Assembly (NCBI RefSeq): GCF_000829465.1
Contig: NZ_JXAL01000003.1
Coordinates: 1 to 64,000 of the forward strand
Origin: Cohnella kolymensis
GTDB lineage: Bacteria; Bacillota; Bacilli; Paenibacillales; Paenibacillaceae
Direction of reading: 5' to 3'
DNA: 64,000 bases
Of this stretch, positions 20,732-29,973 are shown piece after piece (positions within the stretch are counted from its first letter, which is position 1; every line of letters starts with the position of its first letter). The notes under the pieces are model-generated. The model saw nothing but the letters and a program-made list of their open reading frames with translations. It did no database searches and was not told where the DNA came from. A program made the translations under genes and the position numbers.

Positions 20732-22924
20732 ATGGGCATGGAGCTGTTGCTCGAAAAGGCGTCCTCTTATATGAAAGAACAGGATTTGCAAAAAATACGG
20801 GACGCCTATGAATATGCCGAGGAAGCACACCGCGGCCAGTTGCGCAAATCAGGCGAACCTTACATTCTGCATCCGGTAGCGGTTGCCGAAATTTGTATGA
20901 GCATGCAGATGGACGTTATTACGGTCATGGCAGCGCTTCTGCATGATGTCGTAGAGGATACCAAAGTGACTTTGGACGATCTCCGCGCACGTTTCGGTGA
21001 AACGCTCGCCGGTCTTGTCGACGGTTTGACGAAGCTGGAGAGAATCCAGTTCCGTTCCAAGGAAGAGCAGCAAAACGAAAACTATCGTAAAATGTTCGTG
21101 GCCATGGCCAACGACATTCGAGTCATATTGATCAAGCTGGCGGATCGTCTTCATAATATGCGCACGTTGAAATTCCAATCGGAAGAGAGCCAGCGGCGCA
21201 TCGCTCACGAAACGCTGGAAATCTATTGCCCGATCGCCCACCGGCTCGGGATTAGCGCGATCAAATGGGAGATGGAGGATATCGCCCTGCGTTTCCTCAA
21301 TCCGCAGCAATATTACCGTATCGCCCACCTGATGAAGCAGAAGCGGACGGAGCGGGAGCAGCACATCTCCGAGTTGATGGACCGGATCCGCGAGAAGCTT
21401 GATGAAATGGGCATACAAGGGGATATTTCCGGGCGGCCGAAGCATATTTACAGTGTTTATAAGAAGATGATGTCCCGTAACAAACAATTTAACGAAATCT
21501 ATGATCTGCTTGCGATTCGCATATTGGTCGATAACGTGAAAGACTGTTATGCGACGCTCGGGATCATCCATACGCTGTGGAAGCCGATGCCGGGACGTTT
21601 CAAGGACTACATCGCCATGCCCAAAGCGAACATGTATCAGTCGCTGCATACGACCATCGTAGGCCCAACGGGCGAACCGACCGAAGTCCAGATCCGCACA
21701 TGGGAAATGCACCGCACCAGCGAGTACGGGATCGCTGCGCATTGGGCATACAAGGATGGCAATGCGGCGGGGGTCGCGCCGGGCAGCTTCGGCGATAAAA
21801 TGAACTGGTTCCGCGAAATCATCGAGCTGCAGCAGGAGACGCGTGACGCCGCGGAGTTCATGGAATCTCTGAAAATGGACTTTTTCACGGATCTCGTGTT
21901 CGTGTTCACGCCCAAAGGCGAGGTGTTCGAGCTTCCTGCGGGCTCGGTTCCACTTGATTTCGCTTACCGTGTGCACACTGAGGTCGGCAACCGGACCATC
22001 GGCGCTAAGGTGAATGGACGGATCGTTCCGCTCGATCACAAGCTGAAGACCGGCGATATCGTGGAAATTCTGACATCCAAGCATTCCTACGGACCCAGTC
22101 AGGATTGGCTGAAGATCGCGCAATCGTCCCATACGCGGACCAAAATCAGGCAGTGGTTCAAGAAAGAGAAGCGCGAGGAAAGTGTGGAGAAAGGCCGGGA
22201 CCTGCTGGAGCGGGAGCTTAAGCGCCTCGGTCTCGAACCCCACGAATGGATGACGGACGAGAAGCTGCTCGAGGCGGCCAGGAAATTCACCTTTACCGAC
22301 ATTGAGGATATGATGTCCGCCATCGGTTTCGGAGGCATTACCGCCGCGCAAGTATGCACGAAGCTTACGGAGAAGCTGCGCAAGGAAGCCGAAGAAGCGC
22401 AGCAGATCCAATTGACGACGGAAGTCAAGGAAATGAAATCCGGTGCCGGTGCCGCGGAACGCAGACGCCCGACACATGGCGTAAGCATTAAAGGCGTAGA
22501 TAATTTACTTGTCCGTTTTGCCCGCTGCTGCAATCCGGTGCCCGGTGACGACATCATCGGATATATTACACGGGGACGCGGCGTGTCGGTACACCGGACG
22601 GACTGCCCCAACATTCCCGCCGGGGAAGAAGGGGAGGAAGCAGCCCGCGTTATCGAGGTCGATTGGGAGAACGCCGGGGAAGCGAACTACAGTGTGGAAA
22701 TCGAAATTCTGGGCCATGACCGCCGCGGTTTGTTGAATGAAGTGCTGCAAGCCGTGTCGGAGAGCAAGACACATATTGCTGCAGTGTCGGGTCGTTCGGA
22801 CAAGAACAAGATGGCCATAATGCATATGACCATTCTCATCCGCAATAAGGAGCACCTTCAGTCGGTGGTAGAGAAAATCAAGCGGGTGAAAGACATATTC
22901 TCGGTTCAGCGATTGATGCAGTAG
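20732..22924 (+). CDS. relA: Bifunctional (p)ppGpp synthetase/hydrolase Rel
   Basis: Rel makes and degrades the stringent-response alarmones. The 730-residue protein has all expected domains. The HD hydrolase contains ALLHDVVEDT (about residue 68) and KLADRLHNMRTL. The synthetase is at about 230-340 (YDLLAIRILV, EYGIAAHWAYKDG). TGS is at about 390-450 (VFTPKGEVFELP), and a C-terminal ACT domain covers about 655-730. The hydrolase HD pair is intact, so it should be bifunctional. The ATG at 20732 is preceded by GGAGGAAAGGAATTTGGC. dtd follows after 27 bp as in many Firmicutes. Confidence 0.96.
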   Translation: MGMELLLEKASSYMKEQDLQKIRDAYEYAEEAHRGQLRKSGEPYILHPVAVAEICMSMQMDVITVMAALLHDVVEDTKVTLDDLRARFGETLAGLVDGLTKLERIQFRSKEEQQNENYRKMFVAMANDIRVILIKLADRLHNMRTLKFQSEESQRRIAHETLEIYCPIAHRLGISAIKWEMEDIALRFLNPQQYYRIAHLMKQKRTEREQHISELMDRIREKLDEMGIQGDISGRPKHIYSVYKKMMSRNKQFNEIYDLLAIRILVDNVKDCYATLGIIHTLWKPMPGRFKDYIAMPKANMYQSLHTTIVGPTGEPTEVQIRTWEMHRTSEYGIAAHWAYKDGNAAGVAPGSFGDKMNWFREIIELQQETRDAAEFMESLKMDFFTDLVFVFTPKGEVFELPAGSVPLDFAYRVHTEVGNRTIGAKVNGRIVPLDHKLKTGDIVEILTSKHSYGPSQDWLKIAQSSHTRTKIRQWFKKEKREESVEKGRDLLERELKRLGLEPHEWMTDEKLLEAARKFTFTDIEDMMSAIGFGGITAAQVCTKLTEKLRKEAEEAQQIQLTTEVKEMKSGAGAAERRRPTHGVSIKGVDNLLVRFARCCNPVPGDDIIGYITRGRGVSVHRTDCPNIPAGEEGEEAARVIEVDWENAGEANYSVEIEILGHDRRGLLNEVLQAVSESKTHIAAVSGRSDKNKMAIMHMTILIRNKEHLQSVVEKIKRVKDIFSVQRLMQ

Positions 22925-22951
22925 CGCGTCGGCAAGGATGGTGGAGAAGCG

Positions 22952-23464
22952 TTGAAGGTTGTCGTACAGCGGGTTTCGGAAGCTCGCGTTACCGTAAACG
23001 GTGAGCTCGCCGGGCAGATCGGCGCAGGCTTGATGCTGCTCGTAGGCATCGGCCAAGAGGATGGCGAGAAAGATACGGTCTGGATGGCTGACAAGCTGTC
23101 GGGCCTCAGAATATTCGAAGACAACGAAGGTAAAATGAATCTTTCCGTACAAGAGACCGGCGGCGCTGTCTTATCGGTATCGCAGTTTACTTTATACGGG
23201 GACTGCCGCAAAGGAAGGCGTCCCAATTTCATGGGCGCCGCCCGGCCGGAACACGCCGAGCGATTGTATGAGCATTTTAATGAACAATTGCGTGCGAGAG
23301 GGCTGCAGGTGCAAACCGGGCGATTCGGCGCAATGATGGACGTCGCGATTGTGAATGACGGTCCGGTTACGTTAATCGTGGACACCGCGGCGATTGAAAG
23401 CTTAGGTGAATGGCAACACTACATGTCGAAGCCTTCTTTGGATAGGAAAGGAAGTTCGACATGA
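22952..23464 (+). CDS. dtd: D-aminoacyl-tRNA deacylase Dtd
   Basis: Dtd hydrolyses D-aminoacyl-tRNAs (proofreading of D-Tyr and others, and Gly-tRNA(Ala)). The product shows [14 protein letters not shown] at the start, the [17 protein letters not shown] motif (about residue 78) and [11 protein letters not shown] (about 137) with the Gly-Pro cross-subunit motif region. The start is a TTG at 22952 after GGTGGAGAAGCG. At 170 residues it is about 20 longer than usual, the extra being a C-terminal tail. The stop overlaps a small downstream ORF (ATGA). Confidence 0.93.
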   Translation: MKVVVQRVSEARVTVNGELAGQIGAGLMLLVGIGQEDGEKDTVWMADKLSGLRIFEDNEGKMNLSVQETGGAVLSVSQFTLYGDCRKGRRPNFMGAARPEHAERLYEHFNEQLRARGLQVQTGRFGAMMDVAIVNDGPVTLIVDTAAIESLGEWQHYMSKPSLDRKGSST

Positions 23465-23640
23465 GACAAACGGGCAAGGACGCAAAGCTGCAGCGGCTCA
23501 TGCGGGAAGTTTTGCTGCCGGATCGCCGCGAAGCAATGGCGTTCGGAGATGGAGGCCGCAATGCGCTCGCTGACCCATCCGGCACCGGAACCGCCGGCGC
23601 GGGCCAAGGCAGGCGGCATCCCCCGGGCGTTCGGGGCTAG
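23461..23640 (+). CDS. Small hypothetical ORF overlapping dtd
   Basis: This 59-codon frame starts with an ATG overlapping the dtd stop (ATGA) and is preceded by AGGAAAGGAAG, so translation by coupling is possible. The peptide begins [20 protein letters not shown] and becomes Gly/Arg/Ala-rich. No domain is recognised. It may be a real small gene or the decayed remnant of a longer one. The evidence is limited to the ribosome binding site and the overlap. Confidence 0.35.
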   Translation: MRQTGKDAKLQRLMREVLLPDRREAMAFGDGGRNALADPSGTGTAGAGQGRRHPPGVRG

Positions 23641-23740
23641 TATATACTTTGTAATGAAACTGTAATCTGCTGTTCATTGTTCCTTAAAGTTTAAAGACTA
23701 CTATGTAGATGACCCCCTTTTTTCAATATATTATTGAATG

Positions 23741-23770
23741 GGCCTGCCGGGATTTCCGGCAGGCTATTTT
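23741..23770 (+). terminator. Terminator of the relA-dtd operon
   Basis: GCCTGCCGG and CCGGCAGGC form a perfect 9-bp stem around a short loop, followed by TATTTTCTT. The next promoter begins immediately downstream. Confidence 0.8.
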
Positions 23771-23771
23771 C

Positions 23772-23800
23772 TTGACATGACTTAGGGAAAAGCATACAAT
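23772..23800 (+). promoter_or_regulatory. Sigma-A promoter of the hisS-aspS operon
   Basis: TTGACA (23772-23777) and TACAAT (23795-23800) are separated by 17 bp, close to consensus. Transcription would start near 23807, just ahead of the T-box leader. Confidence 0.85.
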
Positions 23801-23828
23801 AAGTAACAATTCTAATTTGCCTTTGATT

Positions 23829-24150
23829 CGAAGACGGGACAGAGTACTCCGGACCCGCGCCCCCAGAGAGGAAAGCCTTATGGCTGCAAGCTTTCCGGCG
23901 ACGAACGGACGAAAGACCTCCCCGAGAACCTGATGCGAACGGCACCGGTCGGCATAGTCGACAGCGGGCTCACTAGTATTGCGGCGCAGCCGGGCGTTAA
24001 CCGGATGAAGCGCAAGCTGAACATCGTTGTTCCGGACCGGAACAGCCTTGATCCGGCTTGAATGACGGGTGGCACCGCGGGAGCATACAGCAGACACGCT
24101 CTCGTCCCCGACGATCTTACAACGATCGTTGGGGACGGGAGCTTTTTTAT
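23829..24150 (+). ncRNA. T-box riboswitch leader of hisS-aspS
   Basis: The leader holds the T-box sequence ACGGGTGGCACCGCGGG (24065-24081), which in this family pairs with the uncharged tRNA acceptor end. A strong terminator follows at 24099-24149: CTCGTCCCC pairs with GGGGACGGGAG, then a T run. Upstream, a Stem I-like region contains AGAGAGG and GGCTGCAAGC, resembling the conserved AG bulge and apical loop. The genes below are hisS and aspS, so His or Asp tRNA is the likely ligand. The specifier codon could not be assigned by eye. Confidence 0.9.
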
Positions 24151-24198
24151 TTTCATGCTGGAATCAGGATCCTCTTTAAGCGAGAAAGGATGAAACCA

Positions 24199-25476
24199 AT
24201 GAATTTTCAAAAGCCGCCGGGTACGCAGGACATACTGCCCGCTAACGCCGGACTTTGGCAGTTCGTCGAGAGCAGAGCTCGCGAGCTGTGCCGCCGATAC
24301 CGGTTCCAAGAAATACGGACACCGATCTTCGAAGCGACGGAGCTGTTCGAACGAGGCGTCGGCGAGACGACCGACGTTGTCGAGAAAGAAATGTACACCT
24401 TCACGGATCGCGGCGGACGCAGCATGACGCTCAGGCCGGAGGGAACGGCAGGAGTTGTCCGGTCCTATGTGGAGAACAAGCTGTACGGCGAACCGGATAT
24501 CGCCAAGCTGTATTATATCGGGCCGATGTTCCGCTACGAACGCTCGCAGGCGGGAAGGTACCGGCAATTCCACCAATTCGGGGTGGAGGCTATCGGCTCA
24601 ACCGACCCGGCATTAGATGCGGAAGTCATCGCGTTCGGTTACAGCTTCTTCCGGGATGTGGGTTTAACCGGCGTAACTGTGGACTTGAACTCGGTAGGTA
24701 CTCCGGCGGTTCGAGCGGTATTCAGGGAAAAGCTGCTCGCTTTCTTGCAGCCTATGAAGAAGGATTTGTGCAATGACTGTCAGTCGAGAATGGAGCGGAA
24801 TCCGCTTCGCGTGCTTGATTGCAAGGTCGATCAATCTAAATTTACAGACGCTCCGTCTATTTTGGACAGTCTGGATGAGGAGTGCGCCGAGCATTTCGCC
24901 AAGGTGAAAGCGTGTCTGGATGAGATGAATGTGCCTTATGAAATCAATCCCCGATTAGTGCGCGGTTTGGATTACTACACTCACACCGCTTTCGAGTATA
25001 AAGCCCAAGGAATCGGAGCCATCGACACGATTGGCGGCGGCGGACGTTATAACGGGCTCATCGCGGAACTCGGCGGTGATGACCGGCCTGGCGTCGGAGT
25101 TGGAATCGGTTTGGAGAGAACGCTGCTTTTGCTGGAAAGCCAAGGCGTGAAACCCGATCTCGGCACAGGCCTCGATGTGTACCTTGTCGCACTTGGCGAA
25201 CGTGCAGAGAAGGCGTCGGCCGCTGTGCTGCAGCAGCTGCGAGACGCAGGAGTGGCTGCGGACAGGGATTATCAGGGCCGGAAACCGAAAACCCAGTTTA
25301 AAGCGGCGGATCGCATCGGCGCGCGTTTCGTAGCCGTGCTTGGCGACGACGAGCTGGATCGCGGTGAAATTTCGCTCAAATTGCTGGCGACAGGCGAGCA
25401 GCAGTCAGTACCGCTGAACCAATTGGCCGATGCCATACAAAGTCACACTTCAGAAGTGGAAAAGGGGAACAACTAA
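24199..25476 (+). CDS. hisS: Histidyl-tRNA synthetase
   Basis: This class II synthetase charges tRNA-His. The 425-residue protein shows the start [12 protein letters not shown], motif 2 [18 protein letters not shown] (about residue 113) and the histidine-binding segment [15 protein letters not shown] (about 255). Motif 3 is [12 protein letters not shown] (about 300), followed by a C-terminal anticodon-binding domain. The ATG at 24199 is chosen because AAAGG lies 9 bp upstream; ATG 24190 abuts it. aspS follows 2 bp after the stop, and both are under the T-box. Confidence 0.96.
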   Translation: MNFQKPPGTQDILPANAGLWQFVESRARELCRRYRFQEIRTPIFEATELFERGVGETTDVVEKEMYTFTDRGGRSMTLRPEGTAGVVRSYVENKLYGEPDIAKLYYIGPMFRYERSQAGRYRQFHQFGVEAIGSTDPALDAEVIAFGYSFFRDVGLTGVTVDLNSVGTPAVRAVFREKLLAFLQPMKKDLCNDCQSRMERNPLRVLDCKVDQSKFTDAPSILDSLDEECAEHFAKVKACLDEMNVPYEINPRLVRGLDYYTHTAFEYKAQGIGAIDTIGGGGRYNGLIAELGGDDRPGVGVGIGLERTLLLLESQGVKPDLGTGLDVYLVALGERAEKASAAVLQQLRDAGVAADRDYQGRKPKTQFKAADRIGARFVAVLGDDELDRGEISLKLLATGEQQSVPLNQLADAIQSHTSEVEKGNN

Positions 25477-25478
25477 TC

Positions 25479-27266
25479 ATGATGCTCAAAAATACCGATT
25501 GTGGAAAATTGTCCAAGGAGAATGTCGGCCAGACGGTTGTTCTGAACGGATGGGTACAAGGCTGGCGCGATTTCGGCGGCGTCTTGTTTATCGACCTGCG
25601 CGACCGCAGCGGCATTGTGCAGGTTGTCTTTAACCCTGCTTTCTCCGGGCAGGCTTTGGAGCTCGGAAATCGTGCCCGGAATGAATATGTACTCGCCGTG
25701 AAAGGTAAAGTGGTAGAACGAGATGCCGAGACGGTTAACCCGAACTTGGCCACCGGAGACGTTGAAGTTCAAGTCCATGAGGTCGAAATCATCAACTCCG
25801 CCAAAACCCCTCCTTTTCCGATTGAAGATGAGGTGGAAGTCGATGAATCGCTCCGGCTGAAATATCGTTACCTTGATCTGCGTCGTCCCGAAATGCAAAA
25901 AACGCTGCAGCTTCGCGCCAAAGCAATGCGCGTATTCCGCAGCTTCTTGGAAGAACAAGAGTTCCTTGAAGTGGAAACTCCGATCTTGACGAAAAGCACC
26001 CCCGAAGGTGCCCGCGACTACCTTGTGCCAAGCCGTGTGCATCCCGGTGAGTTTTTCGCTTTGCCTCAATCCCCGCAGATCTTCAAACAACTGCTAATGA
26101 TCGGCGGAATCGAACGATACTATCAGATTGCGCGCTGCTTCCGCGACGAAGACCTACGGGCGGACCGTCAGCCGGAGTTTACGCAAGTGGACATCGAGAC
26201 CTCATTCATGTCTCAAGATCAACTGCTCTCCACGATGGAGAGCTTGTTGGCGCGTTTGTTCAAGGAAACCATCGGTGTGGAAGTTCAGACGCCGTTCCAA
26301 AGACTCACTTATCACGATGCCATCCATAAGTACGGTTCCGATAAACCCGACCTCCGTTTCGGACTTGAAATTCAAGACGTCACGGACATCGTCCGCAGCA
26401 GCGACGCCAAAGTGTTCGCTTCTATCGCCGCTTCAGGCGGTGTCGTCAAGGCGCTCAATGCCAAAGGCTGCGCAAGCTGGAGCCGCAAAGAACTGGACGA
26501 CCTGCAGCCGTTCGCATCGCGATACGGCGGCAAAGGCATTGCATGGATCACCGTGAAGGACGGCGAATGGCGCGGTCCGATCGTGAAATTCTTCAAACCG
26601 GAAGAGATTGCCGCTTTAACGGAGAAACTCGGAGTCGAAGAAGGGGATCTGCTTTGCTTCTCGGCGGACAAACTCAAGACGGCGGCCGACGTCATGGGCA
26701 ATCTGCGGCTTAAAGTCGGCCGCGACCTCGGGCTGATCGACAACAGCGTCTACCGCTTTGCCTGGGTCGTCGACTTCCCGCTGCTCGGCTGGGACGACGC
26801 CGACCAGCGCTGGGTGGCGGAGCACCACCCGTTCACCCGTCCGCGCGAGGAAGATTTGCCCTTGTTCGAGACCGATCCGGGCGCAATCCGTGCGCAAGCT
26901 TACGACATCGTGCTTAACGGCTACGAAGTGGGCGGCGGCTCCATGCGGATCTATCGCCGCGATATACAAGAGAAGATGTTCCAAGCGCTGGGCTTTTCGC
27001 TCGAGGAAGCGAAGGAGAAATTCGGTTTCTTCCTTGAAGCGTTCGAATACGGCACGCCTCCGCACGGCGGTATCGCCTTCGGCTTCGACCGTTTGGTCAT
27101 GCTGATGTCAGGCCGCACGAACCTGCGCGAGACGATCGCATTTCCTAAGACGGCGAGCGCAACCGATCTGCTGTCCGACGCGCCGTCGCCTGTTTCGGGT
27201 AATCAGTTGGAGGACCTTCACATTCGCCTGTCCGCCAAAGCGGTTGCCGCTCAAGCGAACGGCTAA
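25479..27266 (+). CDS. aspS: Aspartyl-tRNA synthetase
   Basis: AspRS charges tRNA-Asp. The 595-residue bacterial-type enzyme has the N-terminal OB anticodon-binding domain ([15 protein letters not shown]) and [15 protein letters not shown] (about residue 190). Motif 2 contains [19 protein letters not shown] (about 218), an insertion GAD domain lies at about 300-420, and motif 3 is [16 protein letters not shown] near 530. Whether it is discriminating or not cannot be decided by eye. The start is at 25479 (two adjacent ATGs) after AAAAGGGGAACAAC. Confidence 0.96.
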   Translation: MMLKNTDCGKLSKENVGQTVVLNGWVQGWRDFGGVLFIDLRDRSGIVQVVFNPAFSGQALELGNRARNEYVLAVKGKVVERDAETVNPNLATGDVEVQVHEVEIINSAKTPPFPIEDEVEVDESLRLKYRYLDLRRPEMQKTLQLRAKAMRVFRSFLEEQEFLEVETPILTKSTPEGARDYLVPSRVHPGEFFALPQSPQIFKQLLMIGGIERYYQIARCFRDEDLRADRQPEFTQVDIETSFMSQDQLLSTMESLLARLFKETIGVEVQTPFQRLTYHDAIHKYGSDKPDLRFGLEIQDVTDIVRSSDAKVFASIAASGGVVKALNAKGCASWSRKELDDLQPFASRYGGKGIAWITVKDGEWRGPIVKFFKPEEIAALTEKLGVEEGDLLCFSADKLKTAADVMGNLRLKVGRDLGLIDNSVYRFAWVVDFPLLGWDDADQRWVAEHHPFTRPREEDLPLFETDPGAIRAQAYDIVLNGYEVGGGSMRIYRRDIQEKMFQALGFSLEEAKEKFGFFLEAFEYGTPPHGGIAFGFDRLVMLMSGRTNLRETIAFPKTASATDLLSDAPSPVSGNQLEDLHIRLSAKAVAAQANG

Positions 27267-27287
27267 ACAAAGGAGCGAAGCTTACCG

Positions 27288-28049
27288 ATGCTGCATCAGT
27301 TCTCCCGCACGGAATTGGCTATCGGGCCGGAAGGGCTGGAGCGCCTCAAAGCCAGTACCGTCGCCGTACTCGGAATTGGCGGTGTCGGCGGTATCGCCGC
27401 TGAAGCGCTCGCCCGTTCCGGCATCGGCCGGATTATCTTGATCGACAAGGACGTTGTCGATATTACGAACATTAACCGTCAGATCCACGCCCTGACGACG
27501 ACAGTCGGACAAGCCAAGGCGGATTTGATGAGAGACCGCATCAAGCTCATCAATCCGGAGTGCGATGCCGTCGCTTTGAGGATGTTCTATACCGAGGAAA
27601 CCTATGAGGAGCTCTTCAAATATCCGCTGGATTATGTGATCGACGCTTCCGATACGATCGGTTATAAGATTCATCTGATCAAACAATGCCTCGATCGCCG
27701 AATTCCGATCATTTCAAGCATGGGGGCAGCGAACAAGATGGATCCGACGCGTTTTCAGGTAGCGGACATTTCGAAAACTTCCGTCGACCCGATCGCTCGT
27801 GTCATTCGCCAGAAGCTGCGCAAGGACGGAATCAAGAAGGGTGTCAAGGTCGTATTTTCCACCGAGCTGCCGATGAAACCGCGAGAGGATGTCACTCAGC
27901 GCATCGTACCCGATACCGCGCCCAAAGACATCCGCAAGGCTCAGCAGCCGCCTTCGAGCAACGCGTTCGTGCCGCCTGTGGCCGGGTTAATTATGGTGAG
28001 CGTCGCCGTTCGTGAGCTTCTGGAAAAAGGAGAGGCATCGAATGGATGA
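27288..28049 (+). CDS. tcdA: tRNA threonylcarbamoyladenosine dehydratase TcdA (YrvM-like)
   Basis: TcdA is an E1-like ATPase that cyclises t6A to ct6A in tRNA. The 253-residue protein has the nucleotide-binding GIGGVGGIAAEALARSGIG (about residue 25) and DKDVVDITNINRQIHA (about 48), as in the ThiF/MoeB superfamily. The segment SMGAANKMDPT is typical of YrvM. The C-terminus has a hydrophobic VPPVAGLIMVSVAVREL helix. In B. subtilis yrvM sits between aspS and rarA; here rarA lies about 11 kb further on. It overlaps the next gene by 8 bp. Confidence 0.9.
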   Translation: MLHQFSRTELAIGPEGLERLKASTVAVLGIGGVGGIAAEALARSGIGRIILIDKDVVDITNINRQIHALTTTVGQAKADLMRDRIKLINPECDAVALRMFYTEETYEELFKYPLDYVIDASDTIGYKIHLIKQCLDRRIPIISSMGAANKMDPTRFQVADISKTSVDPIARVIRQKLRKDGIKKGVKVVFSTELPMKPREDVTQRIVPDTAPKDIRKAQQPPSSNAFVPPVAGLIMVSVAVRELLEKGEASNG

Positions 28050-28692
28050 AGCATTGGTCAAAAAGCTGAAGCTGCCGCAGTCCGGGAAAGTGGCCGTTAT
28101 CGAACCGCCCGAGGGATTTCTGGACCTTATCGGCAGAACGGCGGAAGACACATCTTTAGATCAGAACCAAGCGGCAGCTTACGATTATGTACAAATGTTC
28201 GCGAAGGGCGTATCGGATGTGGAACGGCTGGCACCGCTGGCTCTTCGGGCCGCTAAACCCGATGGCATGCTTTGGCTATGCTATCCGAAAGGCACTTCCA
28301 AAATCAAAACGGATTTGAATCGCGATCGCGGATGGGAAACGGTAGCAAGTGCCGGCTGGGAAGGCGTTGCTCTCGTATCAGTGAATGATACATGGTCGGC
28401 GATGAGATTTCGTCCGCACAACGCGAGCGGAAAAACCCGAGTGCCGCCATCCGAACGACGCGCCGTAACCTCCGTTTCGACTGCTGCTTTAGAGGTTCCA
28501 GACGATATGAGAGAGGCGCTTGATGCCAACCCGGAAGCGAAGGCATATTTCGACAAGCTGGCTCCATCGCATCGGAAGGAATATATTAGCTGGATCGTCG
28601 AAGCGAAGCGGGAGGAAACGCGCCTTTCCCGCCTCGAGAAGACGATAGAGAAGCTTCGAAGCGGACTTAAACGGCCTTCGGACAAACATTAA
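28042..28692 (+). CDS. YdeI/OmpD-associated (OmdA)-type protein
   Basis: This 216-residue soluble protein starts at the ATG at 28042 with AAAAAGGAGAGG upstream, inside the end of tcdA. The N-terminal 130 residues resemble DUF3052-type sequences (VAVIEPPEGFLDLIGR; GMLWLCYPKGTSKIKTDLNR). The C-terminal part (MREALDANPEAKAYFDKLAP, SHRKEYISWIVEAKREETR) matches the YdeI/OmdA bacteriocin-protection-like domain. Biochemical function is unknown. A terminator follows, and this marks the left edge of the accessory island. Confidence 0.7.
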   Translation: MDEALVKKLKLPQSGKVAVIEPPEGFLDLIGRTAEDTSLDQNQAAAYDYVQMFAKGVSDVERLAPLALRAAKPDGMLWLCYPKGTSKIKTDLNRDRGWETVASAGWEGVALVSVNDTWSAMRFRPHNASGKTRVPPSERRAVTSVSTAALEVPDDMREALDANPEAKAYFDKLAPSHRKEYISWIVEAKREETRLSRLEKTIEKLRSGLKRPSDKH

Positions 28693-28696
28693 ACAG

Positions 28697-28733
28697 CGAC
28701 CGTTCTCCATCAAGGGGAACGGTCGTTTTTTTT
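28697..28733 (+). terminator. Terminator at left edge of the island
   Basis: CGACCGTTC pairs with GAACGGTCG (28717-28725), followed by eight T residues. It closes the aspS-tcdA-OmdA transcript. Confidence 0.85.
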
Positions 28734-28815
28734 GCTGCGCTGATGTGTAATCGCATTCCTAGATCGATTTAAGGCCTGCTTGGTTGAGCGTCCAAATATG
28801 GATTCCTGTACGTTG

Positions 28816-28842
28816 ACCGTTTGTGGTGTAACACATAACTTA
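28816..28842 (+). promoter_or_regulatory. Sigma-K-like promoter upstream of pepM
   Basis: AC (28816-28817), a 16-bp gap, then CATAACTTA (28834-28842). The late mother-cell sigma-K consensus is AC, 16-17 bp, CATAnnnTA, so this agrees at all defined positions. It lies about 40 bp upstream of the pepM start, with no other gene between. No better sigma-A promoter was seen. Prediction by eye only. Confidence 0.5.
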
Positions 28843-28882
28843 GTATGAGCTTTTGAATGACACTCGTGAAAGGATCGGTGAA

Positions 28883-29752
28883 ATGAAGAAATCAACTCAA
28901 TTCAAGCAGCTTATCCAATCGCCTCAGACTGAATATTTAATGGAAGCACATAACGGTTTGTCGGCAAAAATCGTGCAGGAAGCCGGTTTTAAAGGAATTT
29001 GGGCCAGCGGGCTTTCCATCTCCGCTGCATTGGGAGTAAGGGACAACAATGAAGCTTCTTGGACGCAGGTAATGGATGTACTGGAATTTATGAGTGATGC
29101 AACATCGGTTCCCATCCTTCTTGACGGAGATACCGGATATGGAAACTTCAACAATGCCCGGCGCCTGGTTAAAAAGTTGGAGCAGCGTCAAATTGCAGCC
29201 GTCTGTATAGAAGACAAGATTTTCCCGAAGACAAATTCTTTTATTAATGGTGAAGCGCAGCCGCTTGCGGATGTGGATGAGTTTTGCGGGAAGATAAAAG
29301 CGATGAAAGATGCCCAAAACGATGAAGATTTTATGGTCATAGCCAGAGTGGAGGCCTTTATAGCGGGTTGGGGGTTGGATGAAATGCTGCGGCGTGCGGA
29401 AGCTTACCGGCAAGCAGGAGCCGACGCCATTCTCGCACACAGTAAAAGGTCCGATCTTGCGGAAATTGAAGCGTTCATGAAAGAATGGAGCGGCAGACAC
29501 CCGGTCGTCCTTGTGCCAACCAAGTATTATTCAACGCCGACAGTCCGCTTTCATGAATTGGGAATCAATGCGATTATTTGGGCCAACCATAATTTAAGAG
29601 CCTCAGTAGATGCCATGCAAAAGATTACCAAAAAAATATTCACCGAGGCGAGCCTCATTCATGTAGAGAAACAGGTCGCACCTCTCGAAGAGATTTTCCG
29701 GCTGCAGGATGCGGAAGAACTCCAACAAGCGGAAAAGAAATACCTTCCCTAA
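28883..29752 (+). CDS. pepM: Phosphoenolpyruvate mutase (phosphonopyruvate synthesis)
   Basis: PEP mutase rearranges phosphoenolpyruvate to 3-phosphonopyruvate, the C-P bond-forming step of nearly all phosphonate pathways. The 289-residue protein has the isocitrate lyase/PEP mutase fold. It carries the mutase hallmark [11 protein letters not shown] (Glu110, Asp111, Lys112), which separates true mutases from methylisocitrate lyases and oxaloacetate hydrolases. It also has [18 protein letters not shown] with the Mg-binding Asp, and [13 protein letters not shown]. The ATG at 28883 follows GAAAGGATCGG. A sigma-K-like promoter lies upstream and a terminator downstream. The partner decarboxylase is at 32482. 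Confidence 0.92.
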   Translation: MKKSTQFKQLIQSPQTEYLMEAHNGLSAKIVQEAGFKGIWASGLSISAALGVRDNNEASWTQVMDVLEFMSDATSVPILLDGDTGYGNFNNARRLVKKLEQRQIAAVCIEDKIFPKTNSFINGEAQPLADVDEFCGKIKAMKDAQNDEDFMVIARVEAFIAGWGLDEMLRRAEAYRQAGADAILAHSKRSDLAEIEAFMKEWSGRHPVVLVPTKYYSTPTVRFHELGINAIIWANHNLRASVDAMQKITKKIFTEASLIHVEKQVAPLEEIFRLQDAEELQQAEKKYLP

Positions 29753-29788
29753 ACAGATTCTACGAATTAAGCGAAAGTGATTACCCTC

Positions 29789-29812
29789 GCCAGGCTGAGA
29801 TGCCTGGCTTTT
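29789..29812 (+). terminator. Terminator after pepM
   Basis: GCCAGGC and GCCTGGC form a stem followed by TTTTT. pepM is therefore probably transcribed apart from the downstream genes. Confidence 0.75.
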
Positions 29813-29881
29813 TACATACATGCATGTCCCTCAATCAAGTGTGATGAGGCGGATTTGTCGGCTTTTCCACGTTTAACTAAC

Positions 29882-29909
29882 ACAGGAATTACATCGATTG
29901 CATTAACTA
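29882..29909 (+). promoter_or_regulatory. Possible sigma-K-like promoter upstream of the aminomutase gene
   Basis: AC at 29882-29883, a 17-bp gap, then CATTAACTA (29901-29909), one mismatch from CATAnnnTA. It lies about 65 bp upstream of the start at 29974. Weaker than the pepM element, but in the same position relative to a sporulation-type gene cluster. Confidence 0.35.
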
Positions 29910-29973
29910 ACATCAACTCTAATGAAAGGTGACTAGCCCCAACAATCATCCCTAACAACATGAGAGGAGAATC

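Noticed and set aside
20849..22477. Long minus-strand frame (542 codons)
   Set aside because: Shadow of relA; relA has complete domains and motifs on the plus strand.
28883..29752. Methylisocitrate lyase or oxaloacetate hydrolase instead of PEP mutase
   Set aside because: The [11 protein letters not shown] segment is the mutase hallmark, and a phosphonopyruvate decarboxylase gene lies nearby.
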